Below, in pieces: positions 8,904-19,286 of a stretch of DNA of 64,000 nt; position 1 is the first letter of the stretch, and each line of letters opens with the position of its first letter. The translations under genes and the position numbers were made by a program. Origin of the DNA: Allosphingosinicella deserti (GTDB lineage Bacteria; Pseudomonadota; Alphaproteobacteria; Sphingomonadales; Sphingomonadaceae); NCBI RefSeq assembly GCF_003012735.1, contig NZ_PXYI01000004.1, positions 248,001-312,000 on the forward strand, written 5' to 3'. The notes under the pieces were generated by a model that did no database searches, had not been told where the DNA came from, and saw nothing but the letters and a program-made list of their open reading frames with translations.

Positions 8904-10686
8904 TCTCAATCTTTGGCCGATCGGCAATTGCCAGGTTTCGGCGCTGGTCGATAGCGAGGCCGGCTTCGTCTGGGCCTGCGCGCCGCGGGTCGATGGCGAT
9001 CCGCTGTTCTGCTCGCTGCTCAGTCCCAAGGGCGACAGCGACATCCCACGGGGCGAGTGGCGGCTGTCGCTCGAAAACCAAGTGGCGGTCGAGCAGAGCT
9101 ATTTGCGCAACACGCCGGTGCTGGTGACCCGGCTGACCGATGCCGACGGCGGCATCGCCGAAATCTTCGATTTCTGTCCGCGCTTCCAGCGCAGCGGCCG
9201 GATGTATCGTCCCGTTGCCTTCGCCCGCATCGTGCGGCCGATCGCCGGTGCGCCGCGGCTCAAGGTCGCGCTCAATCCGTCTGCAAACTGGGGCGCCAAG
9301 GATGCCGAGACGACCACCGGCACCAACCATGTGCGCTATCTGCTGAAGCCGCAGCCGCTGCGCCTCACCACCGATGCGCCGGTCGGCCAGATCATGGAAG
9401 GGCGCGCCTTCCGTCTGGAGCGCGCGCAGCATTTCTTCCTCGGGCCCGACGAGCCGTTCGTCGGCAATGTCGGCCACACGCTCGCGACATGGCTCCACCA
9501 GACGATCGAGGATTGGCGCGACTGGGTGCGCGGGCTGGCGATCCCGCTGGAATGGCAGAAGGTGGTGATCCGGGCCGCGATCACGTTGAAACTGTGCCAA
9601 CACGAGGAAACCGGCGCGATCGTCGCGGCGCTGACCACCTCCGTTCCGGAGGCGGCGGACAGCGGCCGCAACTGGGATTATCGCTATTGCTGGATCCGTG
9701 ACGCTTATTACACGGTGCAGGCGCTGAACCGCCTTGGCGCGCTTGATGTGCTCGAACTCTATCTCGGCTATCTGCGCAACATCGTCGACGATGCCAAAGG
9801 CGGTCACATCCAGCCGCTCTATGCAGTCTCCGGCGAGGCCAAGATCGAGGAATGGGAAGCCGACGGCCTCGCCGGCTATCGCGGCATGGGCCCGGTGCGG
9901 GTCGGCAATGCCGCTTATTACCAGATCCAGCACGACGCCTACGGGCAGATCATCTTGTCCAACGTCCAGGCTTTCTTCGACGAACGGCTGTTCCGGCCGG
10001 CGACGGTCGCCGATTTCCAGGCGCTGGAGAAAGTCGGCGAGCGTGCCTGGACGATGCACGATCAGCCCGATGCCGGCCTTTGGGAATATCGTACCCGCAG
10101 CGCCGTCCACACCTACAGCTCGGTGATGAGCTGGGCCGGTTGCGACCGCCTCGCCAATGCGGCGGCGGTGCTCGGGCTCGACGATCGCGCGGCCTTGTGG
10201 CGCGAGCGCGAACAGGCGATCCGCGCCCGCATCGAAAAGGAGGCATGGTTCGCCAAGGAAGAACGGTTCGGCGCCAGCTTCGGCGGCGGCGAGACCGATG
10301 CGAGCCTGCTCCAGCTCGTCGACATGCGCTTCGTCGCGCCCGACGATCCGCGCTTCGTCCGCACCTTCGAAGCGGTGGAGCGGGAGCTTCGCCGCGGCGA
10401 GCATATGTTGCGCTACGCGGCCGAGGACGATTTCGGCCTGCCCGAGACGGCGTTCAACTTCTGCACCTTCTGGCTGATCGAGGCGCTGCATCTTGCCGGC
10501 CGCAGCGACGAGGCCCGCGCCCTGTTCGAACGCACGCTCGAGCGGCTGACGCCGGCCGGTCTGCTGTCCGAGGATACCGATTTCGAGACCGGCGAGCTGT
10601 GGGGCAATTACCCGCAGACCTATTCGCTGGTCGGCCTCATCAATTGCGCGATGATGCTGTCCAAGCCGTGGACCGCGATCCGGTGA
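8896..10686 (+). CDS. Glycoside hydrolase family 15 (glucoamylase/trehalase type)
   Basis: A 596-residue protein starting at GTG 8896, five bases after GGGAGG and inside the end of otsB. An N-terminal beta domain of about 200 residues precedes an (alpha/alpha)6 toroid. Signatures include NWDYRYCWIRDAYYTVQALN, WEADGLAGYRGMGPVRVGN and the late acidic region LLSEDTDFETGELWGNYPQT. The family hydrolyses alpha-glucosidic bonds with inversion. Mycobacterial members of this architecture are trehalases, which would fit its place between otsB and otsA. Glucoamylase activity on oligosaccharides is the alternative. There is no signal peptide, so it is cytoplasmic. Confidence 0.88.
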   Translation: MADLNLWPIGNCQVSALVDSEAGFVWACAPRVDGDPLFCSLLSPKGDSDIPRGEWRLSLENQVAVEQSYLRNTPVLVTRLTDADGGIAEIFDFCPRFQRSGRMYRPVAFARIVRPIAGAPRLKVALNPSANWGAKDAETTTGTNHVRYLLKPQPLRLTTDAPVGQIMEGRAFRLERAQHFFLGPDEPFVGNVGHTLATWLHQTIEDWRDWVRGLAIPLEWQKVVIRAAITLKLCQHEETGAIVAALTTSVPEAADSGRNWDYRYCWIRDAYYTVQALNRLGALDVLELYLGYLRNIVDDAKGGHIQPLYAVSGEAKIEEWEADGLAGYRGMGPVRVGNAAYYQIQHDAYGQIILSNVQAFFDERLFRPATVADFQALEKVGERAWTMHDQPDAGLWEYRTRSAVHTYSSVMSWAGCDRLANAAAVLGLDDRAALWREREQAIRARIEKEAWFAKEERFGASFGGGETDASLLQLVDMRFVAPDDPRFVRTFEAVERELRRGEHMLRYAAEDDFGLPETAFNFCTFWLIEALHLAGRSDEARALFERTLERLTPAGLLSEDTDFETGELWGNYPQTYSLVGLINCAMMLSKPWTAIR

Positions 10687-12086
10687 GCCGCCTGATCGTC
10701 ATCTCGAACCGGGTCGCCGCGCCCAAACCGGACGGGGAGGGCGGCGCCCAGGGCGGGCTCGCGGTCGCACTCTCGGCCGCGCTGCGCGAATATCGCGGTT
10801 TGTGGTTCGGCTGGTCCGGCAACCGCATCGACGAATTCACCGGCAAGATCGATTTCCAGCGCCATGACGGAGTGACCTCGGCGACGATCGATCTCGAGGA
10901 GCAGGACGTCGAGGAATATTATAACGGCTACGCCAATCGGACCCTGTGGCCGCTTTTCCACTACCGGATCGATCTGGCCGAATATGTGCGCAGCTTCGGT
11001 GCCGGCTACGAGCGGGTCAACGAGCGCTTCGCCGACACGGTGACCCCGCTGATCGACCCGGACGACCTTGTCTGGATCCACGATTATCACCTGATCCCGC
11101 TCGGCGCCCAGCTGCGCCAGCGCGGCCTTCGCAACCGGATGGGCTTCTTCCTCCACATCCCCTGGCCGCCGGCGCGGCTGCTGACCTCGCTTCCCGCGCA
11201 CGAGCATCTCGTCCTGTCGCTGCTCGCTTACGACGTGATCGGATTCCACACCAAGGAGTGGCTGGAGAGCTTCCAGAATTATGTGGAACGGGAGCTTGGC
11301 GGCCACTGCGAGCCGGACGGCACCATCCATGTCGGCGAGCGCTCGGTCCATGCCGCCGCATACCCGATCGGCATCGATTACAAGGAGTTCCGCGAAGCCG
11401 CGGAGAGCGAGGCCGCGCAGGAGGCGTTCGAGCGCCTGCGCAAGAGCGCCGACGGCCGCGGCACGATCATCGGCGTCGACCGGCTCGATTATTCGAAAGG
11501 GCTGGAGGAGCGTTTCCTCGGCTATCGCCGCTTCCTCGAGGACCATGAGGATTGGCAGGGCGAGGTCTTCCTGCTCCAGATCGCGCCGCCGTCGCGCGGC
11601 GAGGTTCATACCTACGAGAAGATCCGTGAGTCGCTCGACGAGCTTTCCGGCCGCATCAACGGCGAATTCGCCGCGGTCGACTGGGTGCCGATCCGCTACG
11701 TGAACCAGGGCTATGGCCGCGAGGATCTTGCCGGCTTCTACCGCGCTTCGCAGATCGCTTTGGTGACGCCGCTGCGCGACGGCATGAATCTCGTCGCCAA
11801 GGAATATGTCGCGGCGCAGGATCCGGAGGATCCCGGCGTGCTGATCCTGTCGCGCTTCGCCGGCGCCGCACTGCAATTGACGGACGCCCTGCTGGTCAAC
11901 CCCTACAGCAAGGAAGAGATAAGCGACGCCATCAAGCAGGCGCTGGACATGCCGCGCGAGGAGCGGATCCGCCGCTGGCGCAGCATGAACGAGGTGGTCA
12001 AACAGGAAGACGTCGTCTGGTGGCGCCGCAATTTCGTCGCGGCCCTCCAGGGCGAGGCAACACAGGACGAGCGCGCCGCCGGCTGA
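10683..12086 (+). CDS. otsA: Trehalose-6-phosphate synthase
   Basis: A 467-residue GT20 enzyme starting at the GTG of a GTGA overlap with the upstream stop. It has the N-terminal ISNRVA and GGLAVAL loop, [11 protein letters not shown], the phosphate-binding [13 protein letters not shown] and the UDP-glucose motif [11 protein letters not shown]. All GT20 landmarks are present at the usual length. It makes trehalose-6-phosphate from UDP-glucose and glucose-6-phosphate, which otsB then dephosphorylates. A perfect 10-bp hairpin lies about 80 bp after the stop. Confidence 0.95.
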   Translation: MSRLIVISNRVAAPKPDGEGGAQGGLAVALSAALREYRGLWFGWSGNRIDEFTGKIDFQRHDGVTSATIDLEEQDVEEYYNGYANRTLWPLFHYRIDLAEYVRSFGAGYERVNERFADTVTPLIDPDDLVWIHDYHLIPLGAQLRQRGLRNRMGFFLHIPWPPARLLTSLPAHEHLVLSLLAYDVIGFHTKEWLESFQNYVERELGGHCEPDGTIHVGERSVHAAAYPIGIDYKEFREAAESEAAQEAFERLRKSADGRGTIIGVDRLDYSKGLEERFLGYRRFLEDHEDWQGEVFLLQIAPPSRGEVHTYEKIRESLDELSGRINGEFAAVDWVPIRYVNQGYGREDLAGFYRASQIALVTPLRDGMNLVAKEYVAAQDPEDPGVLILSRFAGAALQLTDALLVNPYSKEEISDAIKQALDMPREERIRRWRSMNEVVKQEDVVWWRRNFVAALQGEATQDERAAG

Positions 12087-12163
12087 CGCCGCGCATCGTC
12101 GGCCCACGAATTCCCGTTCGGGCCGAGCCTGTCAGAGCCCTCGCACTCATGCATTCGGCAGAT

Positions 12164-12189
12164 CGGGAGCGGGTTCATGCCCGCTCCCG
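12164..12189. terminator. Hairpin between otsA and the convergent gene
   Basis: CGGGAGCGGG pairs perfectly with CCCGCTCCCG across the six-base loop TTCATG. It lies between two convergent genes and has no clear U-run on either side (TCTACGG follows). It is a plausible shared terminator by position and stability, but not a textbook intrinsic one. Confidence 0.55.
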
Positions 12190-12196
12190 TCTACGG

Positions 12197-13453
12197 TTAC
12201 GCTTTCTCGGCGTCCCCCAGAGCCCGCGCCTCGACGCTGTCGTGCAGTCCCGAAGGATGTTCGAGGTCGAAATGGGCAAGCTCCTCGCCATCGGGAACGC
12301 CGACCGCGAACGAGGCGGCGGTGCGGCCCTCACTGCCGTCGGGCAGGCGATAGCGCGCCTCGGCGACGACCACGGGCAGAACCGCGTCGCCATCGATCTC
12401 GGTTGTTGCAAGAGCCACGGTCGCCTCGATCCGTGCACCGGCGCCGGCCTCGATCGTCGTCGGCGGCAGTTCGCCGCCTTCGGTTTCGTGCGCGCGCTCG
12501 ATCAGCATGCGCTCCATTTCGCTTTCCTGGTTGGCGCCGGCCGGGAACATCCAGGTCGACACACGGACGTCGCGGGCGGGGGCGTCGCCCTGGTTGGCGA
12601 CATCGAGCGCGAACTCGACCTTGGCTTCACGGCCCTCGACGCCGGCCCGAACCGGACGGACCTGAAGATCGAGCCATGGCCGCGCACCAAGTTCGGTCGC
12701 GGCGGCAGCAATCGGGGCCGCCACCGGAGCGGCCACCGGGGCTGTTGCGGCGGCAGCACTCGGCGCGATCGCCACCGTATCGGCGACGGGAAGCGCCGCC
12801 GCGGGCGTGGCGGGCGGCGCCTGGTTAACGTCCTCATAGGTGTCGACGTACTCGAGGTCCGTGTGCCGCCGGCGTCTGCGCAGCAGCAGGAAGGCGAGCG
12901 CCGCCACCGCGAGCAAGCCGACGATCACCAGCGGCAGGATCGATCCCTCCGCCTGCTGCGGCGGAGGCGCAGGAGCGACGAGATCGGTTTCCGCCGGAGC
13001 GGGCTGCGGAAGCACTTCCGGTGGCATCGCGCCTGCGTCGACGGGCGTCATCGGATCTCCGAGCGGCGTGGCGCTGGTCTGAGCAGGAAGGGCTGAGGCA
13101 GGGGCGGGCGCTACGATTCCAGCTGTCGGCGTGGCGATCGGTGCGGGTGCCGCGGGGCGCGTCCGGCTCTGCGTTGCGCGCGGGGTCGGACGCGCTTCGG
13201 CGGGCGCCTCCGGAGTCGACACAGCGCCTTCAGGGCCGACCGCGGGCACGTCGACGTCGACCGGACGGTTGGTGGGTGCCGCCGGAGCCACCCTAACGGG
13301 CGCCGGCGCACTCGTCACCGGTGGAGCGATGTCGACCACCGGCGGATCGGCCGCGGACTGTGCATCCTGCGCGAGCGCCGGGGTGATCGGGAGCGCAGAG
13401 GCTGCCAGCAGCAGTCCGAGGGCGCGGCGATGATCTCTCTGGTTCTGGTTCAT
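12197..13453 (-). CDS. Pro/Ala-rich membrane-anchored protein with C-terminal beta domain
   Basis: A 418-residue protein I do not recognise as a named family. It has an N-terminal signal peptide (RALGLLLAASALPITPALAQ), then about 150 residues rich in Pro, Ala and Thr. One transmembrane helix follows (ILPLVIVGLLAVAALAFLLL) with a RRRRR cytoplasmic stop-transfer at about residue 190. After another Ala/Pro linker comes a folded C-terminal domain (WLDLQVRPVRAGVEG to the end), of a type seen in predicted cohesin-like or CARDB-like beta domains. The topology suggests a low-complexity periplasmic stalk and a cytoplasmic beta domain. The function is unknown. It is convergent with otsA. Confidence 0.7.
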   Translation of the reverse strand: MNQNQRDHRRALGLLLAASALPITPALAQDAQSAADPPVVDIAPPVTSAPAPVRVAPAAPTNRPVDVDVPAVGPEGAVSTPEAPAEARPTPRATQSRTRPAAPAPIATPTAGIVAPAPASALPAQTSATPLGDPMTPVDAGAMPPEVLPQPAPAETDLVAPAPPPQQAEGSILPLVIVGLLAVAALAFLLLRRRRRHTDLEYVDTYEDVNQAPPATPAAALPVADTVAIAPSAAAATAPVAAPVAAPIAAAATELGARPWLDLQVRPVRAGVEGREAKVEFALDVANQGDAPARDVRVSTWMFPAGANQESEMERMLIERAHETEGGELPPTTIEAGAGARIEATVALATTEIDGDAVLPVVVAEARYRLPDGSEGRTAASFAVGVPDGEELAHFDLEHPSGLHDSVEARALGDAEKA

Positions 13454-13593
13454 AACAGGGGGAGAACGAAATGCATCCCGCCGCAGGCTCGCCCTCCTAC
13501 ATCATTCGCGCTAATCCGTGGCTTCCGCAGGATGAGCAGAGCACCCGTCCTCTTGTGTGATGACGCTTTGAACTCGGGGGCGGGGTGCTGAAG

Positions 13594-14622
13594 ATGCAGG
13601 GGGATGGTGTGAGCAAGAGATTTCGGCTTCTCGTCCTCGCCTGCGTGCTGCTCGTCCTGATCGGTGTCCCTGCGGCTTCCTTGTGGTGGATGACTGCAGT
13701 TCCGGGGCGGTCGTTCGATGGGCCGTTGCCGCGCCTTTCGGCTCCGCAAACCGACCTCGCGGCGCGGCTCCAGGCGCATGTGCGTGCGATCGCCAGTGTT
13801 CCGCACAATGTCAATCATCCGCAGGCGCTGGAAGCCAGCGCCTCCCATATCGAAACAGGACTGCAAGGCCTCGGCTACGCCGTCCAGCGTCAGCCGTTCG
13901 CAGTGGGGGGCCTGGAGGTGCGCAACATCGAAGCCGTGCTTGATCCTGCTCGACCCGCCACGGAGACGCTGGTCGTCGGCGCCCATTATGATAGCTGGGG
14001 AGAGTCGCCGGGCGCGAACGACAATGGCAGCGGCACGGCGGCCGTCCTGGAACTCGCCCGTCTGCTGGTCGATCTGCGCGGCCGCAGCGCGCTGCGCATC
14101 CGCTTCGTCCTGTTCGTCAACGAGGAGCCGCCTTATTTCCGCACCAGGGAGATGGGCAGCCTCGTCTATGCACGGCGCCTCGTCGCGAGTGGAGAGCGGA
14201 TTCGCGGCATGCTCTCGCTCGAGACGATGGGCTTCTTCTCGGATCGGGACGGGAGCCAGCATTATCCCTCCCCGTTCAATCTCTTCTATCCGAGGAGAGG
14301 CAATTTCATCGCCTTCGTCGGGCCGCTTTCCGCCAGAGGTCTCGTTCGGGAAAGCGTCGGGACCTTCCGCGCGGTGGCGGAATTCCCGAGCGTCGGCGGC
14401 ACCGCGCCGGGCGCCATACAGGGGATCAACTGGTCCGATCACTGGGCCTTCATGCAGGTCGGCGTCCCGGCGCTGATGGTCACCGACACCGCGCCCTTCC
14501 GCTACCCGCATTATCACAGCGCCGAGGATCGCCCGGACAAGATCGACTATGATCGGCTTGCCCGGGTGGTCACCGGCCTCGAACGCATGCTGCGACGCTG
14601 GGCTTCGCCGCCTGCCGGCTAG
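13594..14622 (+). CDS. M28 family zinc aminopeptidase, membrane-anchored
   Basis: About 342 residues. An N-terminal hydrophobic helix (FRLLVLACVLLVLIGVPAAS) acts as an uncleaved anchor or signal, placing the enzyme in the periplasm. Zinc-ligand motifs of M28 are visible in order: VVGAHYDSW, GANDNGSG, FVNEEPP for the catalytic Glu pair, LETMGFF and HYHSAEDRPDKIDY. All expected ligands are present. It would remove N-terminal residues from peptides. Possible starts are GTG 13585, ATG 13594 and GTG 13609, the last preceded by CAGGGGGA. The choice does not change the domain. Confidence 0.85.
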   Translation: MQGDGVSKRFRLLVLACVLLVLIGVPAASLWWMTAVPGRSFDGPLPRLSAPQTDLAARLQAHVRAIASVPHNVNHPQALEASASHIETGLQGLGYAVQRQPFAVGGLEVRNIEAVLDPARPATETLVVGAHYDSWGESPGANDNGSGTAAVLELARLLVDLRGRSALRIRFVLFVNEEPPYFRTREMGSLVYARRLVASGERIRGMLSLETMGFFSDRDGSQHYPSPFNLFYPRRGNFIAFVGPLSARGLVRESVGTFRAVAEFPSVGGTAPGAIQGINWSDHWAFMQVGVPALMVTDTAPFRYPHYHSAEDRPDKIDYDRLARVVTGLERMLRRWASPPAG

Positions 14623-14654
14623 CGGAGGCGGCGTGGCTCGCTTACGGTCTATCG

Positions 14655-15116
14655 ATGCGTCGCCTGCTCGATCTCCTGTACCGCCTTCAAAGGACGCTGT
14701 GGCGTATCATCAGGCCGCATACGCGCGGTTTGAAGGCGATGCTGTTCGATGAGGCGGGCGCGTTGCTGCTGATTCGCAACAGCTACGGGCGGTCCGATCT
14801 GTGGGTTCTGCCCGGCGGCGGGATCAGGCCGTTCGAAGCCCCTTTGGCCGCCGCTCGACGCGAGGTGCGGGAGGAAGTCGGGTGCGCGGCCGAAGGGCTG
14901 GTGCTGAGATCGACCCATGCCAACGGCTCGGAAGGCAAACGCGACACCGTCTTCCTGTTCGCCGGCCGCGCGTCGGGGGCGTTGGTGCCGGACGGCTTCG
15001 AAGTCGCCGAAGCCGGCTTCTTCCCGCTCGATGCTCTCCCGGCCATGCTTTCGCCCGCCACACGCCGCCGCATCGACGAGCATCTCGGCCGCCGTGCGGC
15101 GGACGGGCGCTGGTAG
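14655..15116 (+). CDS. Nudix hydrolase
   Basis: A 153-residue protein with a perfect Nudix box. The G-x5-E-x7-REVREEVG pattern begins at the GGG of LPGGGIRPFEAPLAAARREV and ends in REEVGC. These residues bind Mg and the pyrophosphate of nucleoside diphosphate derivatives. The N-terminus is basic (RRLLDLLYRLQRTLWRIIRP) and could be amphipathic. The substrate is not predictable. It follows the peptidase by 32 bp, so the two may be cotranscribed. Only 1 bp separates its stop from the convergent thiolase. Confidence 0.87.
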   Translation: MRRLLDLLYRLQRTLWRIIRPHTRGLKAMLFDEAGALLLIRNSYGRSDLWVLPGGGIRPFEAPLAAARREVREEVGCAAEGLVLRSTHANGSEGKRDTVFLFAGRASGALVPDGFEVAEAGFFPLDALPAMLSPATRRRIDEHLGRRAADGRW

Positions 15117-15117
15117 A

Positions 15118-16308
15118 TCAGTTCAGCAGTTCGACCGCCATCGCGGTGGCTTCGCCGCCGCCGATGCACAGGCTGGCGAGGCCGCGTTTCTGACCGTGGG
15201 TCTCGAGCGCGGAGAGCAAGGTCGCCAGCACCCGCGCCCCGCTCGCACCGATCGGGTGGCCGAGTGCGGTCGCACCGCCATGGACGTTGATGATGTCGTG
15301 ACCGATGCCGAGATCCTGCATGGCGATCATCGCCACGCAGGCGAACGCCTCGTTGACCTCGAACAGGTCGACGTCCTTGACCGACCAGCCCGCGCGCTCC
15401 AGCGCCTTCTGCATCGCGCCGACGGGGGCGGTGGTGAAGCGCGACGGCTGATGCGCGTGCGCGGCGTGGGCGACGATGCGGGCGACCGGCGTGATGCCGA
15501 GCCGATCTGCGACCGATTGCCGCGTGATCACGAGCGCCGCGGCGCCGTCCGAGATCGACGAGGCGTTGGCCGCAGTGATCGTTCCGTCCTTGGCGAAAGC
15601 GGGCTTCAGGCTCGGGATCTTGGACGGATCACCCTTGGCCGGCTGCTCGTCGTCTGCAACGATGGTTGCGCCCTTGCGGCCGGCAATCTCGACCGCCACG
15701 ATCTCGCGGGCGAACCAGCCTTCCGCCTGTGCCTTCTGGGCGCGGCTCAAGGAGGCGATCGCATAATCGTCCTGGGCGGCGCGGGTGAACTGATATTCGG
15801 TCGCGGCTTCCTCGGCGAAGCTGCCCATCAGCCGGCCCTGCTCATAGGCATCCTCTAGCCCGTCGAAGAACATGTGGTCCAAGATCTTGTCGTGGCCGAT
15901 GCGGGCGCCGCCGCGATGCTTCGTCATCAGATAGGGCGCGTTCGACATGCTCTCCATGCCGCCGGCGACGATCAGGTCGGCCGAGCCGGCGGCGAGCGTG
16001 TCGGCGGCCATGATCGCGGCCTGCATGCCCGATCCGCACATCTTGTTGACCGTGGTCGCCTCGATATGGGTCGGCAGGCCCGCCTTGAGCGCGGCCTGGC
16101 GGGCCGGCGCTTGGCCGAGACCGGCGGGAAGCACGCAGCCCATGTAGATCTTCTCGATCGCCTCATGCGCGATGCCGGCGCGCGCGACCGCGGCGCCGAC
16201 GGCGCCGGCGCCGAGTTCGGTCGCCGATGCGCCGGCAAGCGCACCCTGGAAGCTTCCCATCGGCGTGCGGGCGTAGGACAGGATGACGATCGGATCGGCG
16301 GTGCTCAT
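15118..16308 (-). CDS. Acetyl-CoA C-acetyltransferase (thiolase II)
   Basis: A 396-residue thiolase. The acyl-accepting Cys is C91 in NKMCGSGMQAAIM. The GHPIGASGARV histidine motif and the C-terminal CIGGGEATAMAVELL cysteine motif complete the active site. It condenses or cleaves acetoacetyl-CoA. It is divergent from the isovaleryl-CoA dehydrogenase operon, and the end product of leucine breakdown is acetoacetate, so a role in final thiolysis to acetyl-CoA fits well. A palindromic repeat lies in the shared upstream region. Confidence 0.92.
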   Translation of the reverse strand: MSTADPIVILSYARTPMGSFQGALAGASATELGAGAVGAAVARAGIAHEAIEKIYMGCVLPAGLGQAPARQAALKAGLPTHIEATTVNKMCGSGMQAAIMAADTLAAGSADLIVAGGMESMSNAPYLMTKHRGGARIGHDKILDHMFFDGLEDAYEQGRLMGSFAEEAATEYQFTRAAQDDYAIASLSRAQKAQAEGWFAREIVAVEIAGRKGATIVADDEQPAKGDPSKIPSLKPAFAKDGTITAANASSISDGAAALVITRQSVADRLGITPVARIVAHAAHAHQPSRFTTAPVGAMQKALERAGWSVKDVDLFEVNEAFACVAMIAMQDLGIGHDIINVHGGATALGHPIGASGARVLATLLSALETHGQKRGLASLCIGGGEATAMAVELLN

Positions 16309-16321
16309 GATTTTCCTTCAA

Positions 16322-16439
16322 CTCCTCCCCGGAACGGGGAGGTGGCAGCGCGAAGCGCTGACGAAGGGGCTGTCTCGGCCTTGGTGCCAGCCCCTCCACC
16401 AAGCTTCGCTTGGTTCCCCTCCCCGTACCGGGGAGGATC
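16322..16439. repeat. Palindromic repeat of the GGGGAGG family, no gene inside
   Basis: The left arm starts CTCCTCCCCGGAACGGGGAG. The right arm ends CCCCTCCCCGTACCGGGGAG followed by GAT. Between them are smaller hairpins (CAGCGCGAAGCGCTG and ACCAAGCTTCGCTTGGT). It lies in the divergent upstream region of the thiolase and isovaleryl-CoA dehydrogenase genes. It resembles the element that carries the DUF559 gene at 19287-19750, without the gene. Confidence 0.85.
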
Positions 16440-16522
16440 TTATGGCCATCAGATAGGCTTTCGGCCGTGCTTGTTCAAATATCGCGGGCTCTGCTAGGGC
16501 GCCTGCAACAGGAGAGACAAGA

Positions 16523-17677
16523 ATGGCCGATTTCGGGCTCGATTTCGCGCTCGGCGAGATGGCGGACGCCATCCGCGAGACCACCGCCCGGTTCGCCGCC
16601 GATCGCATCGCGCCGCTGGCCGCGCGCATCGACGCGGAGGACTGGTTTCCGACGGAGCTCTGGCCCGAAATGGGCGCGCTCGGGCTGCACGGCATCACCG
16701 TGGAAGAGGAATATGGCGGGCTCGGCCTCGGCTATCTCGAACATGTCGTCGCCCAGGAAGAAGTGGCGCGGGCCTCGGCCTCGATCGGCCTGTCCTACGG
16801 CGCGCATTCCAATCTCTGTGTCAACCAGATCCGACGCTGGGGCAATGCCGAGCAGAAGCAGAAATATCTGCCGAAGCTGATCAGCGGCGAGCATATCGGA
16901 TCGCTTGCGATGTCGGAGGCGGGCGCGGGATCGGACGTCGTCTCCATGAAGCTGCGCGCCGAGAAACGCGGCGACCGCTATGTGCTGAACGGCACGAAAT
17001 TCTGGATCACCAACGCCCATCATGCCGATACTCTGGTGGTCTACGCCAAGACCGGCGAAGGCTCGCGCGGGATCACCACCTTCATCATCGAGAAGGACAT
17101 GCCGGGCTTCTCGCTCGGCCAGAAGCTCGACAAGATGGGCATGCGCGGATCGCCGACCGGCGAGCTCGTCTTCAACGATTGCGAGGTGCCCGAAGAGCAA
17201 GTGATGGGGCCGGAAAATGGCGGCGTCGGGGTGCTGATGTCGGGGCTCGATTACGAGCGCACCGTGCTCGCCGGAATCCAGCTCGGCATCATGCAGGCGT
17301 GCCTCGACGTGGTGCTTCCCTATATCCGCGAGCGCAAGCAGTTCGGCCAAGCGATCGGATCGTTCCAGCTGATGCAGGCCAAGGTCGCCGACATGTATGT
17401 CGCGCTCATTTCGGCGCGCGCCTACGTCTATGCGGTGGCGCGGGCGTGCGACGCCGGCAAGACGACGCGCTTCGATGCCGCCGGCGCGATTCTCTACGCG
17501 TCCGAAAATGCGGTCCGGGTCGCGCTCGAGGCGATCCAGGCGCTCGGCGGCGCCGGCTACACCAAGGACTGGCCGGTCGAGCGCTACATGCGCGACGCCA
17601 AGTTGCTCGACATCGGTGCCGGCACCAATGAGATCCGGCGCATGCTGATCGGGCGCGAGCTGATCGGCGCCGCATGA
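16523..17677 (+). CDS. Isovaleryl-CoA dehydrogenase
   Basis: A 384-residue FAD acyl-CoA dehydrogenase with AGGAGA ahead of the ATG. FAD and substrate motifs are [34 protein letters not shown] and [20 protein letters not shown]. The catalytic base lies at E245 in GLDYER. Its position in the middle of the sequence, rather than near the C-terminus, is the hallmark of isovaleryl-CoA dehydrogenases. It converts isovaleryl-CoA to 3-methylcrotonyl-CoA and passes electrons to ETF. It is the first gene of the operon, and its stop overlaps the next start (ATGA). In leucine operons it is liuA. Confidence 0.92.
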   Translation: MADFGLDFALGEMADAIRETTARFAADRIAPLAARIDAEDWFPTELWPEMGALGLHGITVEEEYGGLGLGYLEHVVAQEEVARASASIGLSYGAHSNLCVNQIRRWGNAEQKQKYLPKLISGEHIGSLAMSEAGAGSDVVSMKLRAEKRGDRYVLNGTKFWITNAHHADTLVVYAKTGEGSRGITTFIIEKDMPGFSLGQKLDKMGMRGSPTGELVFNDCEVPEEQVMGPENGGVGVLMSGLDYERTVLAGIQLGIMQACLDVVLPYIRERKQFGQAIGSFQLMQAKVADMYVALISARAYVYAVARACDAGKTTRFDAAGAILYASENAVRVALEAIQALGGAGYTKDWPVERYMRDAKLLDIGAGTNEIRRMLIGRELIGAA

Positions 17678-19269
17678 CCGTGCTGACGAGCAAGATCGAC
17701 GACGGCGCCGAGACCTTCCGCCGCTTTGCCGCGCACAATCGCGGGCTCGTCGAGCAATTGCGTACCAATGTCGCGCGCGCCGCGCTCGGCGGGCCGGAGA
17801 AGCATCGCGAGCGCCACGTCGCGCGCGGCAAATTGCTGCCGCGCGACCGGGTGACTCGCCTGCTCGATCCGGGTGCGCCGTTCCTGGAGATCGGACAGCT
17901 CGCCGCCAACGGCATGTATGGCGATGAAGCGCCGGGCGCCGGCGTGATCGCGGGGATCGGCCGCGTGTCGGGGCGCGAGTGCATGATCGTCGCCAACGAT
18001 CCGACGGTGAAGGGCGGCGCCTATTTCCCGCTGACCGTGAAGAAGCATCTGCGCGCGCAGGAGATCGCCCGCGAGAACCGGCTGCCGTGCATCTATCTGG
18101 TCGACAGCGGCGGTGCCAATCTGCCGCACCAGGCCGAGGTCTTTCCCGATCGCGAGCATTTCGGCCGCATCTTCTACAACCAGGCGCAGATGTCGGCGGA
18201 AGGGATCGCGCAGATCGCCTGCGTGATGGGAAGTTGTACCGCCGGCGGCGCCTATGTGCCGGCGATGTCGGACGAGAGCGTGATCGTCCGCAACCAGGGC
18301 ACCATCTTTCTGGGCGGGCCGCCTCTGGTCAAGGCAGCGACTGGCGAGGTGATCTCGGCCGAGGATCTCGGCGGCGCCGACGTGCATGGCCGCCGTTCGG
18401 GCGTGGTCGACCATGTCGCGGAAAATGACGCGCATGCGCTGGCGATCGTGCGCAGCATCGTCGCGCGGCTGAACACGGTGAAGCAGGTCGATATCGATGT
18501 CGCCGAGGCGGTGCCGCCGAAGCTCGATGCCGACGATCTCTACGGTATCATCCCCGACGACGTTCGCACGCCCTATGACGTGCGCGAGGTGATCGCGCGG
18601 ATCGTCGACGGCTCCGAGCTGCACGAATTCAAGCCGCTTTACGGCACCACCCTGGTCTGCGGCTTCGCGCGGATCTGGGGCATGCCGGTGGCGATTCTGG
18701 CCAATAACGGAATCCTGTTCTCGGAAAGCGCGCTCAAGGGCGCACACTTCATCGAGCTCGCCTGCCAGCGCCGCACGCCCTTGCTGTTTCTGCAGAATAT
18801 CTCCGGCTTCATGGTCGGCGGCAAATATGAAGCCGGCGGCATCGCCAAGGACGGCGCCAAGCTCGTCACCGCGGTTGCGACGGCGCAGGTGCCCAAGGTC
18901 ACCGTCCTGATCGGCGGCAGCTTCGGCGCCGGCAATTACGGCATGAACGGCCGCGCCTACGGCCCCCGCTTCCTGTTCACCTGGCCCAACAGCCGGATCA
19001 GTGTGATGGGCGGCGAGCAGGCGGCGAGCGTGCTGGCGACCGTCCACAAGGATGCCGACAGCTGGACTCCCGAGCAGGCTGAAGCGTTCAAGGCGCCGAT
19101 CCGGCAGCGCTACGAAGACGAAGGCAACCCCTATTACGCGACCGCGCGGCTGTGGGACGACGGCATCATCGACCCGGCGCAAACGCGCGACGTGCTGGGC
19201 CTCGCGTTCAGCGCCTGCCTGAACGCACCGATTGCGGAGAGGGCACGCTTCGGCGTGTTCCGGATGTGA
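17674..19269 (+). CDS. Methylcrotonoyl-CoA carboxylase beta subunit (carboxyltransferase)
   Basis: A 531-residue carboxyltransferase, normal for the MCC beta family. Landmarks are [20 protein letters not shown], the acyl-CoA-side oxyanion segments [15 protein letters not shown] and [19 protein letters not shown], and [20 protein letters not shown]. The last is typical of methylcrotonyl rather than acetyl carboxylases. It moves CO2 from biotin to 3-methylcrotonyl-CoA with the alpha subunit encoded at 19753. ATGA overlap with the dehydrogenase shows translational coupling. In canonical liu operons liuC would follow. Here a DUF559-bearing repeat element follows instead. Confidence 0.92.
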   Translation: MTVLTSKIDDGAETFRRFAAHNRGLVEQLRTNVARAALGGPEKHRERHVARGKLLPRDRVTRLLDPGAPFLEIGQLAANGMYGDEAPGAGVIAGIGRVSGRECMIVANDPTVKGGAYFPLTVKKHLRAQEIARENRLPCIYLVDSGGANLPHQAEVFPDREHFGRIFYNQAQMSAEGIAQIACVMGSCTAGGAYVPAMSDESVIVRNQGTIFLGGPPLVKAATGEVISAEDLGGADVHGRRSGVVDHVAENDAHALAIVRSIVARLNTVKQVDIDVAEAVPPKLDADDLYGIIPDDVRTPYDVREVIARIVDGSELHEFKPLYGTTLVCGFARIWGMPVAILANNGILFSESALKGAHFIELACQRRTPLLFLQNISGFMVGGKYEAGGIAKDGAKLVTAVATAQVPKVTVLIGGSFGAGNYGMNGRAYGPRFLFTWPNSRISVMGGEQAASVLATVHKDADSWTPEQAEAFKAPIRQRYEDEGNPYYATARLWDDGIIDPAQTRDVLGLAFSACLNAPIAERARFGVFRM

Positions 19270-19286
19270 GGGGCGCTGAACCTGAA

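Noticed and set aside
12020-13096. Plus-strand frame after otsA
   Set aside because: The opposite strand encodes a protein with clear signal peptide and transmembrane helix; the plus frame is Arg-rich.
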